The position numbers were made by a program, and so were the translations under genes. A stretch of DNA of 64,000 bases from the NCBI GenBank assembly GCA_900319345.1, contig ONNZ01000005.1, forward strand, positions 36,479 through 100,478, given 5' to 3'. The notes beneath the pieces are model-generated. The model was not told where the DNA came from and ran no database searches. It saw only the letters and a list, made by a program, of their open reading frames with translations. Positions 8,935 through 16,565 of this stretch are shown piece after piece; positions within the stretch are counted from its first letter, which is position 1, and the number at the start of each line of letters is the position of its first letter. Source of the DNA: an uncultured Eubacteriales bacterium. Lineage in GTDB: Bacteria; Bacillota; Clostridia; Christensenellales; CAG-138.

Positions 8935-11157
8935 TCAATCCTCGACGGTGATGGTACCTACCTTGACGAACCAGGTGTACACATAGCCGATCACGTCGCC
9001 GACCTTAACCTTGTACCAGGAGCCTTCCTGCTTGATGACTTTACCGGTCAGGCCCGCATCGAGGGAGCCGACCTTCTCAGCAGAATTCGAAGCAGCGGCA
9101 CGTACGGGCGCCTTTGTCTGAGAGCCGTGAGCGATGATGGTGATATCCGTACCAGCGGGAACGCCCTCCAGGACTTGCAGCTTCACAGCTTCATGGTTGA
9201 TGATATGACCGCCGCCGGTGGCGCGGACCTTAACGGTGAGCTTGCCGGGCTGGGTCAGGCTGGGAACCGTGGTGGACCACTTCTTGCCGCCGTCCGTGGA
9301 GTATTCGATGGTGAAGCCAGCGCCGTTCGTCAGCTTGGCCGTGACCTTATGCTCCTTGCCGTCGTAGACGAAAACACCGCCCTTGACCTCCAGCTTTGCC
9401 TTGGAGGGATCGGGATCAACGGTGGAATCGCTGTCTTCAGGAGGCAGAGAGCCGGTCTTGACGAACCACTCGTAGACGTATCCTTCCACAGAGCCGCACT
9501 TGACCTTGATCCAGCTGCCGGTCTGACTTACCAGCGTGCCATGGGTGCCGGCGTCGAGGCTTCCAATCTTAGGAGAGCCGTTGGAGGGACCGGAACGGAC
9601 GGGGGCCTTGGTGGTCCCGTTATGCGCGACGATGGTGATCGCCGTTCCGGCAGGCGCGACCTTGGTCACAGTAATGGTCACGTCCTTGGCGTTGAGTACG
9701 ACCTTGCCGCCTGTAGCCCTGGTCTTGACCGTCAGCGTACCGGGATCAGCGAGACCGGGCACCTTGGTGCTCCAGGTCTTGCCGCCGTCAGTGGAGAACT
9801 CCACGGTAAGACCTGTGCCATTCTCCAGCTTATAGGTGACTTTGTGTACCATACCGTCATACATGAAGGTCCCGCCCTTTACGGTCAGCTTGGCTGCGGG
9901 ATCGGGATCGGGCCCGGGTACTTCAGCAGGAGCCACGGGATCAGGAAGAGGATCCTGAGTCACGAACCAGTAGTAAACGAAACCAGGCTTACCGCCGAAA
10001 TTGATCTTGTACCAAGAACCGGTTTTGCCCAAAAGATCGAACTTCTGACCGGGAATTGCCGTTCCGATCTTTTCAGAGCCGGTGCCCGTCCCGGAACGAA
10101 CAGGAGCCTTGGTGGTGCTGCCGTGCGCGATGATGGTGACCTTCGTTCCGGCAGGGATATTCTCCAATACCTCGATGACAACGTCCTTATGCTTGATCTG
10201 ATGGGTCCCGCCCGTAGCGCGAACCTTGACGGTCAGCGTGCCGACTTCGGTCAGGCCAGGGACCTTGGTGCTCCAGGTCTTACCGCCATCAATGGAGTAT
10301 TGGATGGTGTAACCTTCGCCCTTCGTCATGGAAGCGGTCACCTTGTGCTCCTTGCCGTCGTACATGAAGGAGCCGCCTTTAGCGGTCAGCGTGGCGGAAG
10401 GATCCGGATCGGCATCGGTCTCCGTGTTGAAAGAGCCGACTTTCACATACCAATTGTACACATAGCCGATTTTCGTACCAAACTTGATCTGATACCAAGA
10501 GCCTTCCTTGGTGATCATGCTGTACTTTTCGCCCTCAGTAGCTGTGCCGATCTTTTCAGAGCTGGAGGAAGCGCCGGCGCGGACAGGTGCTTTCTTGATG
10601 CCAGCGTGGGCGACGATGGTGATCTCTGTGCCCTCTGGCGGAGTCTTGGTGATCTCCAACGTCACTTCCTTATGGTTCAGGATGACGTTGTCCTTGCAGG
10701 CGCGTACCTTGACCTTCAGCTTGCCGGGGTCCTTGAGGCTGGGCTGGGTGGTAGTCCAGCTCTTGCCATCGTCAGTGGAGTATTCCACTACGAATCCTTC
10801 CCCGTTTTTGATGGAGACAGTCACCTTGTGATCCAAACCATCATACAGGAACAGGCCGCCTTTCACCGTCAGGGTGATGTCATATGGAGCGGTGACCTCA
10901 GCGGTCTTCACATAGCCGGAAGGATTTGCGATGCGCGTAAAGGCGCCGCTGACGCTCACATACTTTGCAACTGCATTGGGAGCCAGCGTACCGACCACAG
11001 GATTGGCGTCGCCTGCCTCCTTGTACACATTGATCACGCCGGATGTCTTATTCCGGACGTACTTGTCTTCCGCTGCAACACCGTCCCTTACGAACAGGGC
11101 CGGAACCAGCGAAAAGACCATGATCGCTGTCAGCAGCAAAGAGATCGCTTTTTTCAT
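8935..11157 (-). CDS. Secreted four-module SH3-repeat surface protein
   Basis: A 740-residue exported protein of unknown function. The start MKKAISLLLTAIMVFSL is a signal peptide, probably cleaved near residue 29. It is chosen over an upstream ATG (11202) because GGAAAGGGG precedes it. A first SH3-like unit (about 31-85) is followed by four repeats of about 147 residues (near 96-242, 255-400, 422-568 and 588-735). Each has a 'KGG-F-YDG--HKVT...YSTDGGK-WST' half resembling MBG/Ig-like folds, then an SH3_3-like half with 'TKAPVR' and 'GSWYKIKFG---GYVY-WFV'. Asp/Pro-rich linkers separate the repeats. No catalytic domain, LPXTG or TM anchor is seen, so wall binding through the SH3 units is inferred. 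Confidence 0.85.
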   Translation of the reverse strand: MKKAISLLLTAIMVFSLVPALFVRDGVAAEDKYVRNKTSGVINVYKEAGDANPVVGTLAPNAVAKYVSVSGAFTRIANPSGYVKTAEVTAPYDITLTVKGGLFLYDGLDHKVTVSIKNGEGFVVEYSTDDGKSWTTTQPSLKDPGKLKVKVRACKDNVILNHKEVTLEITKTPPEGTEITIVAHAGIKKAPVRAGASSSSEKIGTATEGEKYSMITKEGSWYQIKFGTKIGYVYNWYVKVGSFNTETDADPDPSATLTAKGGSFMYDGKEHKVTASMTKGEGYTIQYSIDGGKTWSTKVPGLTEVGTLTVKVRATGGTHQIKHKDVVIEVLENIPAGTKVTIIAHGSTTKAPVRSGTGTGSEKIGTAIPGQKFDLLGKTGSWYKINFGGKPGFVYYWFVTQDPLPDPVAPAEVPGPDPDPAAKLTVKGGTFMYDGMVHKVTYKLENGTGLTVEFSTDGGKTWSTKVPGLADPGTLTVKTRATGGKVVLNAKDVTITVTKVAPAGTAITIVAHNGTTKAPVRSGPSNGSPKIGSLDAGTHGTLVSQTGSWIKVKCGSVEGYVYEWFVKTGSLPPEDSDSTVDPDPSKAKLEVKGGVFVYDGKEHKVTAKLTNGAGFTIEYSTDGGKKWSTTVPSLTQPGKLTVKVRATGGGHIINHEAVKLQVLEGVPAGTDITIIAHGSQTKAPVRAAASNSAEKVGSLDAGLTGKVIKQEGSWYKVKVGDVIGYVYTWFVKVGTITVED

Positions 11158-11216
11158 TGTGTGTTTTCCCCTTTCCAGACACAACATATTGTGATATCTC
11201 AAATCGGTCTGAATTT

Positions 11217-11289
11217 TATGAACATTATATGAACACTATACCATGATTTGCAAAAAAATAAAGCGTTATAAATGTGAACTTTTTATGAA
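11217..11289 (-). promoter_or_regulatory. Promoter of the SH3-repeat gene with 11-bp-spaced direct repeats
   Basis: On the minus strand an extended -10 TGGTATAGT (hexamer 11235-11240) has no good -35. Two pairs of hexamers (TTCATA/TTCACA at 11284-11289 and 11273-11278; TTCATA twice at 11228-11233 and 11217-11222) are each offset by exactly 11 bp. They flank the -10 and resemble OmpR/PhoB-family boxes. Confidence 0.45.
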
Positions 11290-11296
11290 CATGCAA

Positions 11297-11337
11297 ATAA
11301 AAAAGGCCTTTTTCCGTGATTTTTGGTGGAAAAAGGC
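11297..11337 (-). terminator. Terminator of dapA-dapB
   Basis: GCCTTTTTCC (11306-11315) pairs with GGAAAAAGGC (11328-11337). On the minus strand it is followed by CTTTTTTATTT. Confidence 0.85.
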
Positions 11338-11362
11338 TGCATAATCGGATTGCATACTTATC

Positions 11363-12121
11363 CTACACACTGATTACGTTCTCCATCGTATAAAACCCTG
11401 GTTCTTTATCTAAAAGCCAGGCGGCTGCGGTCAAAGCGCCGTCTGCAAAGACCCTTTTGCTTCCTGCTCGATGGGTGATGACGATCTCCTCATCGGTGCC
11501 AAGGAAGTACACAGAATGCTCTCCCGCTATGTTTCCGCCCCGCAGGGAATGAATGCCGATCTCCTTCTTGTCCCGCCGTTTGTTGGTCTCGTGCCGGCCG
11601 AACACCAGCTCGCTCTCCCCGTCCCGAGCTGCCTCGATGGCTTCCGCCAGCATCATAGCGGTGCCGCTTGGCGCGTCCACCTTCATGTTGTGATGGGTCT
11701 CCACGATCTCCGGATCGAAGGCGGAGCCCAGCACACGGGTCGCTGCCCGCACCAATGCAAGCTGCAGATTGACGCCCAAGGACATGTTGCGTGAATAGAA
11801 TACGGGGATGGTCCTGGCGGCTTCCTTCAGCCGCGCCATCTCCGGCTCCCCCAGCCCTGTGGTGCCGGTGACGATAGGCTTCCTCTCCCGCAGGCATAGC
11901 TCCAGCACCGTCATGGCAGCCATGGGCCGGGAAAAGTCGATGGCTATGTCGAAAGGCACGTCCACCGCTTCTGCCGAAGGGAAAAGCAGGCCGGGGAAAT
12001 CCCCCGCCTTCAGGTCGACGCCCACAGCCGGGACCAGGTCCCCGTGGGCGGCCTTCAGGACGGCCAGGACCGCCTGTCCCATGTGGCCCATAGCCCCATT
12101 GATCAATACTTTCTTTTCCAT
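11363..12121 (-). CDS. dapB: 4-hydroxy-tetrahydrodipicolinate reductase
   Basis: A 252-residue DapB that reduces the DapA product with NAD(P)H in the lysine/meso-diaminopimelate pathway. The Rossmann motif INGAMGHMGQAV is at the N-terminus, followed by GTTG and the family signature ETHHNMKVDAPSGTA, which carries the catalytic His and Lys. The size is normal. It lies 12 nt downstream of dapA in the same transcript and is followed by a terminator. The pair supplies diaminopimelate for peptidoglycan and probably dipicolinate precursors for spores. Confidence 0.95.
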   Translation of the reverse strand: MEKKVLINGAMGHMGQAVLAVLKAAHGDLVPAVGVDLKAGDFPGLLFPSAEAVDVPFDIAIDFSRPMAAMTVLELCLRERKPIVTGTTGLGEPEMARLKEAARTIPVFYSRNMSLGVNLQLALVRAATRVLGSAFDPEIVETHHNMKVDAPSGTAMMLAEAIEAARDGESELVFGRHETNKRRDKKEIGIHSLRGGNIAGEHSVYFLGTDEEIVITHRAGSKRVFADGALTAAAWLLDKEPGFYTMENVISV

Positions 12122-12133
12122 ATAATCCTCAGC

Positions 12134-13015
12134 TTAGATCAATCCGAAATCTTTTAGCGCCTTGCGCATCTTCTCCTCATCCTCCGGCGTGGGCGGTACG
12201 AGGGGCAGCCGCAGCTCGGGGGAACAGAGGTCCATCATGCCCATCATGGTCTTGATGGGGATGGGATTGGTCTCGCAGAAGGCGGCCCGCCAGATGGGCA
12301 GGAGGCTGAACTGGAGCTTGCGGGCGATGTCCAGCTTCCCGGCGAAGAAGGCCATGCACAGGTTGTGGACCTCGGAGGGCACCACGTTGGCGATGGTGGA
12401 GATGACGCCCTTGCCGCCAAGGGACAGGACCGGCAGGATGTGGTCGTCGTTGCCGGAATAGATGTCGAGGCCCGGACATGTGGCCGCCAGGTTCACCATC
12501 TGCTCGATGTTGCCGCTGGCCTCTTTGATGCCCACCACGTTCTCGCATACGTCTAAAATCTCCCGCATGGTGGCGGGCAGCACATTGAGGCCAGTCCGGG
12601 AGGGCACGTTGTAGACGATGATGGGGATATGTACTTGCTCGCAGATGGCGGCGTAGTGAGCCACAAGGCCCTTTTGGGTGGTCTTGTTATAGAAAGGCGT
12701 CACGATCAAAAGGCCGTCCACCCCGAGGGCTTCCGCTGTGCGGGAGAAGTCGATGACGGCGGCGGTGTTGTTGCCGCCGGTGCCGGCGATGACCGGTATC
12801 CGTCGGTTGACACGATCCACCACGAAGCGGATCACCTCCACTCGCTCCTCCGTGGACATGGTGGCCGCCTCCCCGGTGGTGCCGCAGACGATGATGGCGT
12901 CCGTACCGCTGATGATCTGCAGCTCGATGAGCCGGGTCAACGCGGTATAATCCACCTCGCCGTTGGTGAACGGCGTGACCAAAGCGACGCCGGAGCCTTT
13001 GAAAATGGTACTCAT
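12134..13015 (-). CDS. dapA: 4-hydroxy-tetrahydrodipicolinate synthase
   Basis: A 293-residue class I aldolase that condenses pyruvate with aspartate semialdehyde. GTTGEAATMS, the tyrosine in IIVYNVPSRTGLN and the Schiff-base lysine in VVGIKEASGN are all present. The start MSTIFKGSGVALVTPF at 13015 has a GGGAGGG ribosome site; the longer frame to 13078 would include the promoter. The promoter lies inside the 3' end of spoIIP. Confidence 0.95.
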   Translation of the reverse strand: MSTIFKGSGVALVTPFTNGEVDYTALTRLIELQIISGTDAIIVCGTTGEAATMSTEERVEVIRFVVDRVNRRIPVIAGTGGNNTAAVIDFSRTAEALGVDGLLIVTPFYNKTTQKGLVAHYAAICEQVHIPIIVYNVPSRTGLNVLPATMREILDVCENVVGIKEASGNIEQMVNLAATCPGLDIYSGNDDHILPVLSLGGKGVISTIANVVPSEVHNLCMAFFAGKLDIARKLQFSLLPIWRAAFCETNPIPIKTMMGMMDLCSPELRLPLVPPTPEDEEKMRKALKDFGLI

Positions 13016-13049
13016 GGGCCTTCCCTCCCTAAGCATATTCTTCGATTTG

Positions 13050-13078
13050 ATTGTACCGTTTTCCCTATTCTTTGTCAA
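13050..13078 (-). promoter_or_regulatory. Promoter of dapA-dapB
   Basis: TTGACA (13073-13078), 17 bp, then TACAAT (13050-13055). Both elements and spacing are near-consensus for the housekeeping sigma factor. The -35 overlaps the last spoIIP codons, so dapAB can be expressed independently of sporulation. Confidence 0.8.
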
Positions 13079-14006
13079 TTCCCGCTCTGTTGGGGACCAA
13101 CAGGCCGCGAAACTCTTTTTGCGGCTGGCAGGCTTTTCTGTCGGCCAGGGTCAGGGCCAGGCTCTCTGCCAGGGAGGGCACGGCGTTTAGGGCTTGTTCC
13201 AGGGTATTGGCGTTATGTCCCACCTCGATGAGCAGGCTCAGCTGCCCCACATGTTGGTTGTACCGCCCGGTCTTCACCCGCACATCCCTCGCCAGCCGCC
13301 GATCGATATGCCGCAGGTTTTCCGTAAGCGTCGATGCCAAAGCAAAATTTGTATCAAAATCCGGTTTATCCGCATACTTGGTCCCCTGCCCCACTACGCA
13401 CATGAGCCGGGCCGTGGGGCAGCCGTCCACCACTACAAAATCCTTCTCATCCGAGCTGGCGTCCCGATGGATGTCGATGAACAGGACCAGGGAGGGATAT
13501 CGTTCGAGATAGCCGCGCATGGTCTTCTCACTCCGTTCGTAAGCGGTCTTAAGGCTTGGCGGCTCGTGATCCGTGGTGTCGTGGATCACGGAAAAACCGT
13601 ACTGTACCCGTAGCCGTTCCGCCAGCGCCTCCCCCACCGCCAGCACGCTCTTGCTGGGGTCCGCCGTGCGATAGGAGCCGGTCTGCACATAGGGGGACGC
13701 TTTTGTGGCGGTATAGGCTTCGGTGGTATGGGTATGGTATATGAGTATCTTCGGCTCCTTCCCCCTTAGGTCCAGCCCACGGGACAGGATCGCCGTCTCA
13801 GCATCCTCAATGGATAGCGAAGCGTCCTTCTCCTCTGTCGTCGTCGGCGCGGGCGTAAGGGGTGCCATCGTAGGCACGGCCACAGGCTCCTTCGGCGGCA
13901 GCAGGTCGATCACCCGCAGCACGGACAGGAACAGCAGCAGGGCGAACAACAGGCGGATGAAGCCCTCCTTCCCGGCATGGGTTCGTTGGTTCTTTCGGCG
14001 TTTCAT
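13065..14006 (-). CDS. spoIIP: Stage II sporulation protein P (peptidoglycan hydrolase)
   Basis: A 313-residue SpoIIP, the amidase/endopeptidase of the DMP complex that thins septal peptidoglycan and drives engulfment. One N-terminal membrane segment (about 17-35) is followed by a short Pro/Thr linker. The SpoIIP domain runs from about 80 to 300, with ILIYHTHTTEAYT, LFIDIHRDAS, NFALASTLTENL and LLIEVGHNANTLEQAL, which hold the metal-binding and catalytic residues of the family. The start has GAGGAGGT. It sits directly downstream of gpr, as in many spore formers. Confidence 0.95.
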   Translation of the reverse strand: MKRRKNQRTHAGKEGFIRLLFALLLFLSVLRVIDLLPPKEPVAVPTMAPLTPAPTTTEEKDASLSIEDAETAILSRGLDLRGKEPKILIYHTHTTEAYTATKASPYVQTGSYRTADPSKSVLAVGEALAERLRVQYGFSVIHDTTDHEPPSLKTAYERSEKTMRGYLERYPSLVLFIDIHRDASSDEKDFVVVDGCPTARLMCVVGQGTKYADKPDFDTNFALASTLTENLRHIDRRLARDVRVKTGRYNQHVGQLSLLIEVGHNANTLEQALNAVPSLAESLALTLADRKACQPQKEFRGLLVPNRAGIDKE

Positions 14007-14050
14007 AGGGCATACCTCCTCATCGTTACCCTATGCATGGGGGAAACGGA

Positions 14051-14935
14051 TTATCGCATGAGCCCTTCCAGCGCTCCATAATTCTCCCCGAACAGCGCCA
14101 AATTCAGTCCATAGGACAGGATGCTGGCCCCGTCCTTCACCATGGCGTCGATGTCCTTGGGTGTGACGCACATGGAGAGGAAGTCGCCGCCCAGCCGCCG
14201 CTTGGCCTTGCTGAACAGGTCCTCCGCGTCCATGCGGACCAGGCCAGAATATAGGATCGCCTCCGCCGTCAGCACCAGGGGGATGCCCAGGGCGATGACC
14301 GGGATGCCCAGGGTGGCCTTATTGAGCCCCATCCGGAAGTTCCCCACCCCGGCCCCAGGTGAGATGCCTGTGTCGTTCAGCTGGACCATGGCCCCAACAT
14401 GATCGCTTTCTGAGGACGCCAAGGCGTCCACCGCCACGATGAGATCGGGCTCCAGTACGGAAGCGATGCCTGTCACCGCCTCCGCCGTCTCCACCCCGGT
14501 CATGCCCATGACCCCTGCCACGAAGGCCGCCACCGTGCGGGTGTTTGGCGGCAGAAGGTCCGGGAAATGGTTTTGCACATGACGGGTGACGAACAGGTTT
14601 TCGATGGTCTGGGGGCCCAGGGCGTCGGGGGTCACGTGCCGATTCCCCAGGCCCACCACCAGCACGCTCTGCACCTCCCCCATGAGCAAGGACAGTTCCG
14701 CAGCGAGGCACCGTCCCGCCTCCTGCCGCACTTCCTTGCTGGAAAGCCCATCTTCAGGCAGGGTCAGGGTGATATAGCTGCCCCGGGGCTTATCCAGCTT
14801 ACGTTCCGCCCCCTGGGTTCGCACCCGGATGCGGGAGATGCGCATGCGACCCTTCCGTTCGTTCTCCTCCTCCACGCCGGAGAGGGTCGGGCAGCGCTGC
14901 AGCGCCTCATGGGCCATATCGGTGCGGGTGTTCAT
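14051..14935 (-). CDS. gpr: Germination protease (SASP-degrading, family A25)
   Basis: A 294-residue GPR, which degrades DNA-protecting small acid-soluble proteins when spores germinate. The N-terminal MNTRTDMAHEA resembles the self-processing site (family 'RTD-A-EA'). VVGLGNRHVTPDALGP, FVAGVMGMTGVETAE, IVAVDALAS and DTGISPGAGVGNFRMGL are strong family blocks. The start was placed at 14935 by the AGGAGGAAGC ribosome site; an upstream ATG at 15157 falls inside spoIVA. The spoIVA terminator lies directly in front, so gpr is probably separately regulated. Confidence 0.95.
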   Translation of the reverse strand: MNTRTDMAHEALQRCPTLSGVEEENERKGRMRISRIRVRTQGAERKLDKPRGSYITLTLPEDGLSSKEVRQEAGRCLAAELSLLMGEVQSVLVVGLGNRHVTPDALGPQTIENLFVTRHVQNHFPDLLPPNTRTVAAFVAGVMGMTGVETAEAVTGIASVLEPDLIVAVDALASSESDHVGAMVQLNDTGISPGAGVGNFRMGLNKATLGIPVIALGIPLVLTAEAILYSGLVRMDAEDLFSKAKRRLGGDFLSMCVTPKDIDAMVKDGASILSYGLNLALFGENYGALEGLMR

Positions 14936-14946
14936 GCTTCCTCCTG

Positions 14947-14975
14947 AAAAAAGAATGCCGGCCCAAGTGGGCCGG
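14947..14975 (-). terminator. Terminator of spoIVA
   Basis: A CCGGCCC/GGGCCGG stem with a 4-nt loop, followed on the minus strand by CATTCTTTTTTC. It sits between spoIVA and gpr. Confidence 0.85.
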
Positions 14976-14994
14976 TAGTTAGGGTATCCAGATT

Positions 14995-16467
14995 TCAAAG
15001 CAGAATACAGATAAGGCCGTTGCAATCCTCGTTGACCATGCGTTCGATGGTGCCCTGCATCTTCTGCTGCACGTTCACTGGCATGCCGCCCAGCTTCCCC
15101 TGCATGTTTTCCGTCACCATGTCCTGCAACGTTTTTCCGAAAAATGAGGTCTGCCACAGGGCGTTCACGTCCTCCTGGCGTGCGGCGTTCAGATGCTCCA
15201 TCAGGTTCTTTGCTTGCTCCTCGGAGCCGATCAGGGGGCTCACCTCCGTGTCGATGTCCACCTTCACGATGTGCAGCCCCTTGGCCCTGGCCCTGAGCCG
15301 CACCCCGCAGCGGCCGCCCTGCCGGAACATCTCCGGCTCCATGAGCTCCATCTCCTCCATGGAGGGGGTGACCACGCCGTAGCCCGTCTGTTCCGCCTCC
15401 TCCAATGCGTTAGCCAGCCGATCGTAGGCTCGCTTGGCTGCAGCGAACTCCCGAATGGCGGAGAACAGGGCAAAATCGTCGGCGATCTCAACCCCCGTCT
15501 CCTCGCTCAAAAGGGTGTAGAACATGCTTTCCTCCGGCGTCAGGGCCAGCGTCACCGTGCCTGTACCCAGATCGGCGCCCTCCCATTCCGCCTTTTTGAA
15601 ATGCTCCAGGGACTGCATCCCCTCCACCAGCTTTCCACAGTCGCCCACGGTCTGCACCTCGGGCGACAGCTTCCGCAGCAGGGACAAAACGCCCTCCATC
15701 AGGGGGCTTTCTCCCGACAGGGCCCGCAGGAACCCCGGCACGCTGATCTCCACCAGCTTCACCGGGAAGGCGTACAGGATCTTGGTGATCAAGTCCCGGA
15801 CCTCCGTCCCGGACATATTCTTCACGTCCAAGGGCACGGCGGTGACGCCGTATCGCTCCCTGATGTCCTCCGCCAGGGCCTGAGCGGTGTCGCTGGTGGG
15901 ATTGTTGCTGTTCACCACCACTACGAAGGGCTTTGCAGCCGCCTTGGCCGCCTCGATGGCCTGTCGCTCCGCATCCTCGTAGCTCTCCCGGGGCAGGTCC
16001 GTGATGGACCCGTCCGTGGTCATGACGATGGAGATGGTGGCATGCTCCTGGATGACCCTTGTGGTACCCACCTCCGCCGCCTGGGAGAAGGGGATATCGT
16101 GATCGAACCAGGGGGTAGTGACCATCCGGGGGCCCTCCCCCTCCCGGTCGCCCACAGCTCCGGGTACCATGTACCCCACGCAGTCGATGAGCTTGCACCG
16201 GCAGGACACGCCCTCCTCGAAGGTCACGTTCACCGCTTCCGCGGGCACGAACCGGGGCTGGGTGGTCATGATGCTGCGGCCCGCGCCGCTTTGGGGCAGC
16301 TCATCGGTCAGACGTTCCTTCTCATATTCGTTCTCCATATTCGGCAGCAGCAACAGCTCCGAAAACCGCTTGATAAAGGTGGATTTCCCGGTGCGCACGG
16401 GCCCGGCCACGGCGATATAGATGTCGCCTCCGGTCCGTTCCGCCATATCTCGATAAATATCTCTCAT
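14995..16467 (-). CDS. spoIVA: Stage IV sporulation protein A
   Basis: A 490-residue SpoIVA, the ATPase that polymerises on the outer forespore membrane as the base of the spore coat. The N-terminal TRAFAC-class P-loop GPVRTGKST is at residues 22-30, followed by the long middle and C-terminal domains. The C-terminus NEDCNGLICILL is the conserved membrane-targeting tail. The length is almost exactly that of Bacillus SpoIVA. The ribosome site is GCGGAGG and a sigma-E-like promoter precedes it. Confidence 0.97.
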   Translation of the reverse strand: MRDIYRDMAERTGGDIYIAVAGPVRTGKSTFIKRFSELLLLPNMENEYEKERLTDELPQSGAGRSIMTTQPRFVPAEAVNVTFEEGVSCRCKLIDCVGYMVPGAVGDREGEGPRMVTTPWFDHDIPFSQAAEVGTTRVIQEHATISIVMTTDGSITDLPRESYEDAERQAIEAAKAAAKPFVVVVNSNNPTSDTAQALAEDIRERYGVTAVPLDVKNMSGTEVRDLITKILYAFPVKLVEISVPGFLRALSGESPLMEGVLSLLRKLSPEVQTVGDCGKLVEGMQSLEHFKKAEWEGADLGTGTVTLALTPEESMFYTLLSEETGVEIADDFALFSAIREFAAAKRAYDRLANALEEAEQTGYGVVTPSMEEMELMEPEMFRQGGRCGVRLRARAKGLHIVKVDIDTEVSPLIGSEEQAKNLMEHLNAARQEDVNALWQTSFFGKTLQDMVTENMQGKLGGMPVNVQQKMQGTIERMVNEDCNGLICILL

Positions 16468-16495
16468 ACCGTTCCTCCGCGTGTTTCTCTATCTC

Positions 16496-16523
16496 ACTGT
16501 ATGCGATTCCTGCCGGGGTATGC
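16496..16523 (-). promoter_or_regulatory. Sigma-E-type promoter of spoIVA
   Basis: On the minus strand GCATACC (16517-16523), 13 bp, then CATACAGT (16496-16503). This fits the sporulation sigma-E consensus (kmATAnn, CATACAnT). Known spoIVA genes are sigma-E dependent, which supports the reading. Confidence 0.75.
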
Positions 16524-16530
16524 GAGGCAC

Positions 16531-16559
16531 TTTTCAGCCTCCCCGGATGGTGGTATACT
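16531..16559 (+). promoter_or_regulatory. Promoter of the PIG-V-like gene, abutting its start codon
   Basis: TTTTCA (16531-16536), 17 bp, then TATACT (16554-16559) with an extended TGG. The ATG at 16566 lies 6 nt after the -10, at the expected transcription start, and there is no ribosome site. Confidence 0.6.
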
Positions 16560-16565
16560 ATGCGT

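Noticed and set aside
8926-11232. 768-codon plus-strand open frame covering the SH3-repeat gene
   Set aside because: The minus strand has a signal peptide, ribosome site, terminator and recognisable SH3 repeats; the plus frame has no ribosome site or known domain and mirrors the repeats.
13065-16467. CRISPR array or insertion-sequence remnants in the window
   Set aside because: No regularly spaced repeats, transposase or terminal inverted repeats were seen here or elsewhere in the window.
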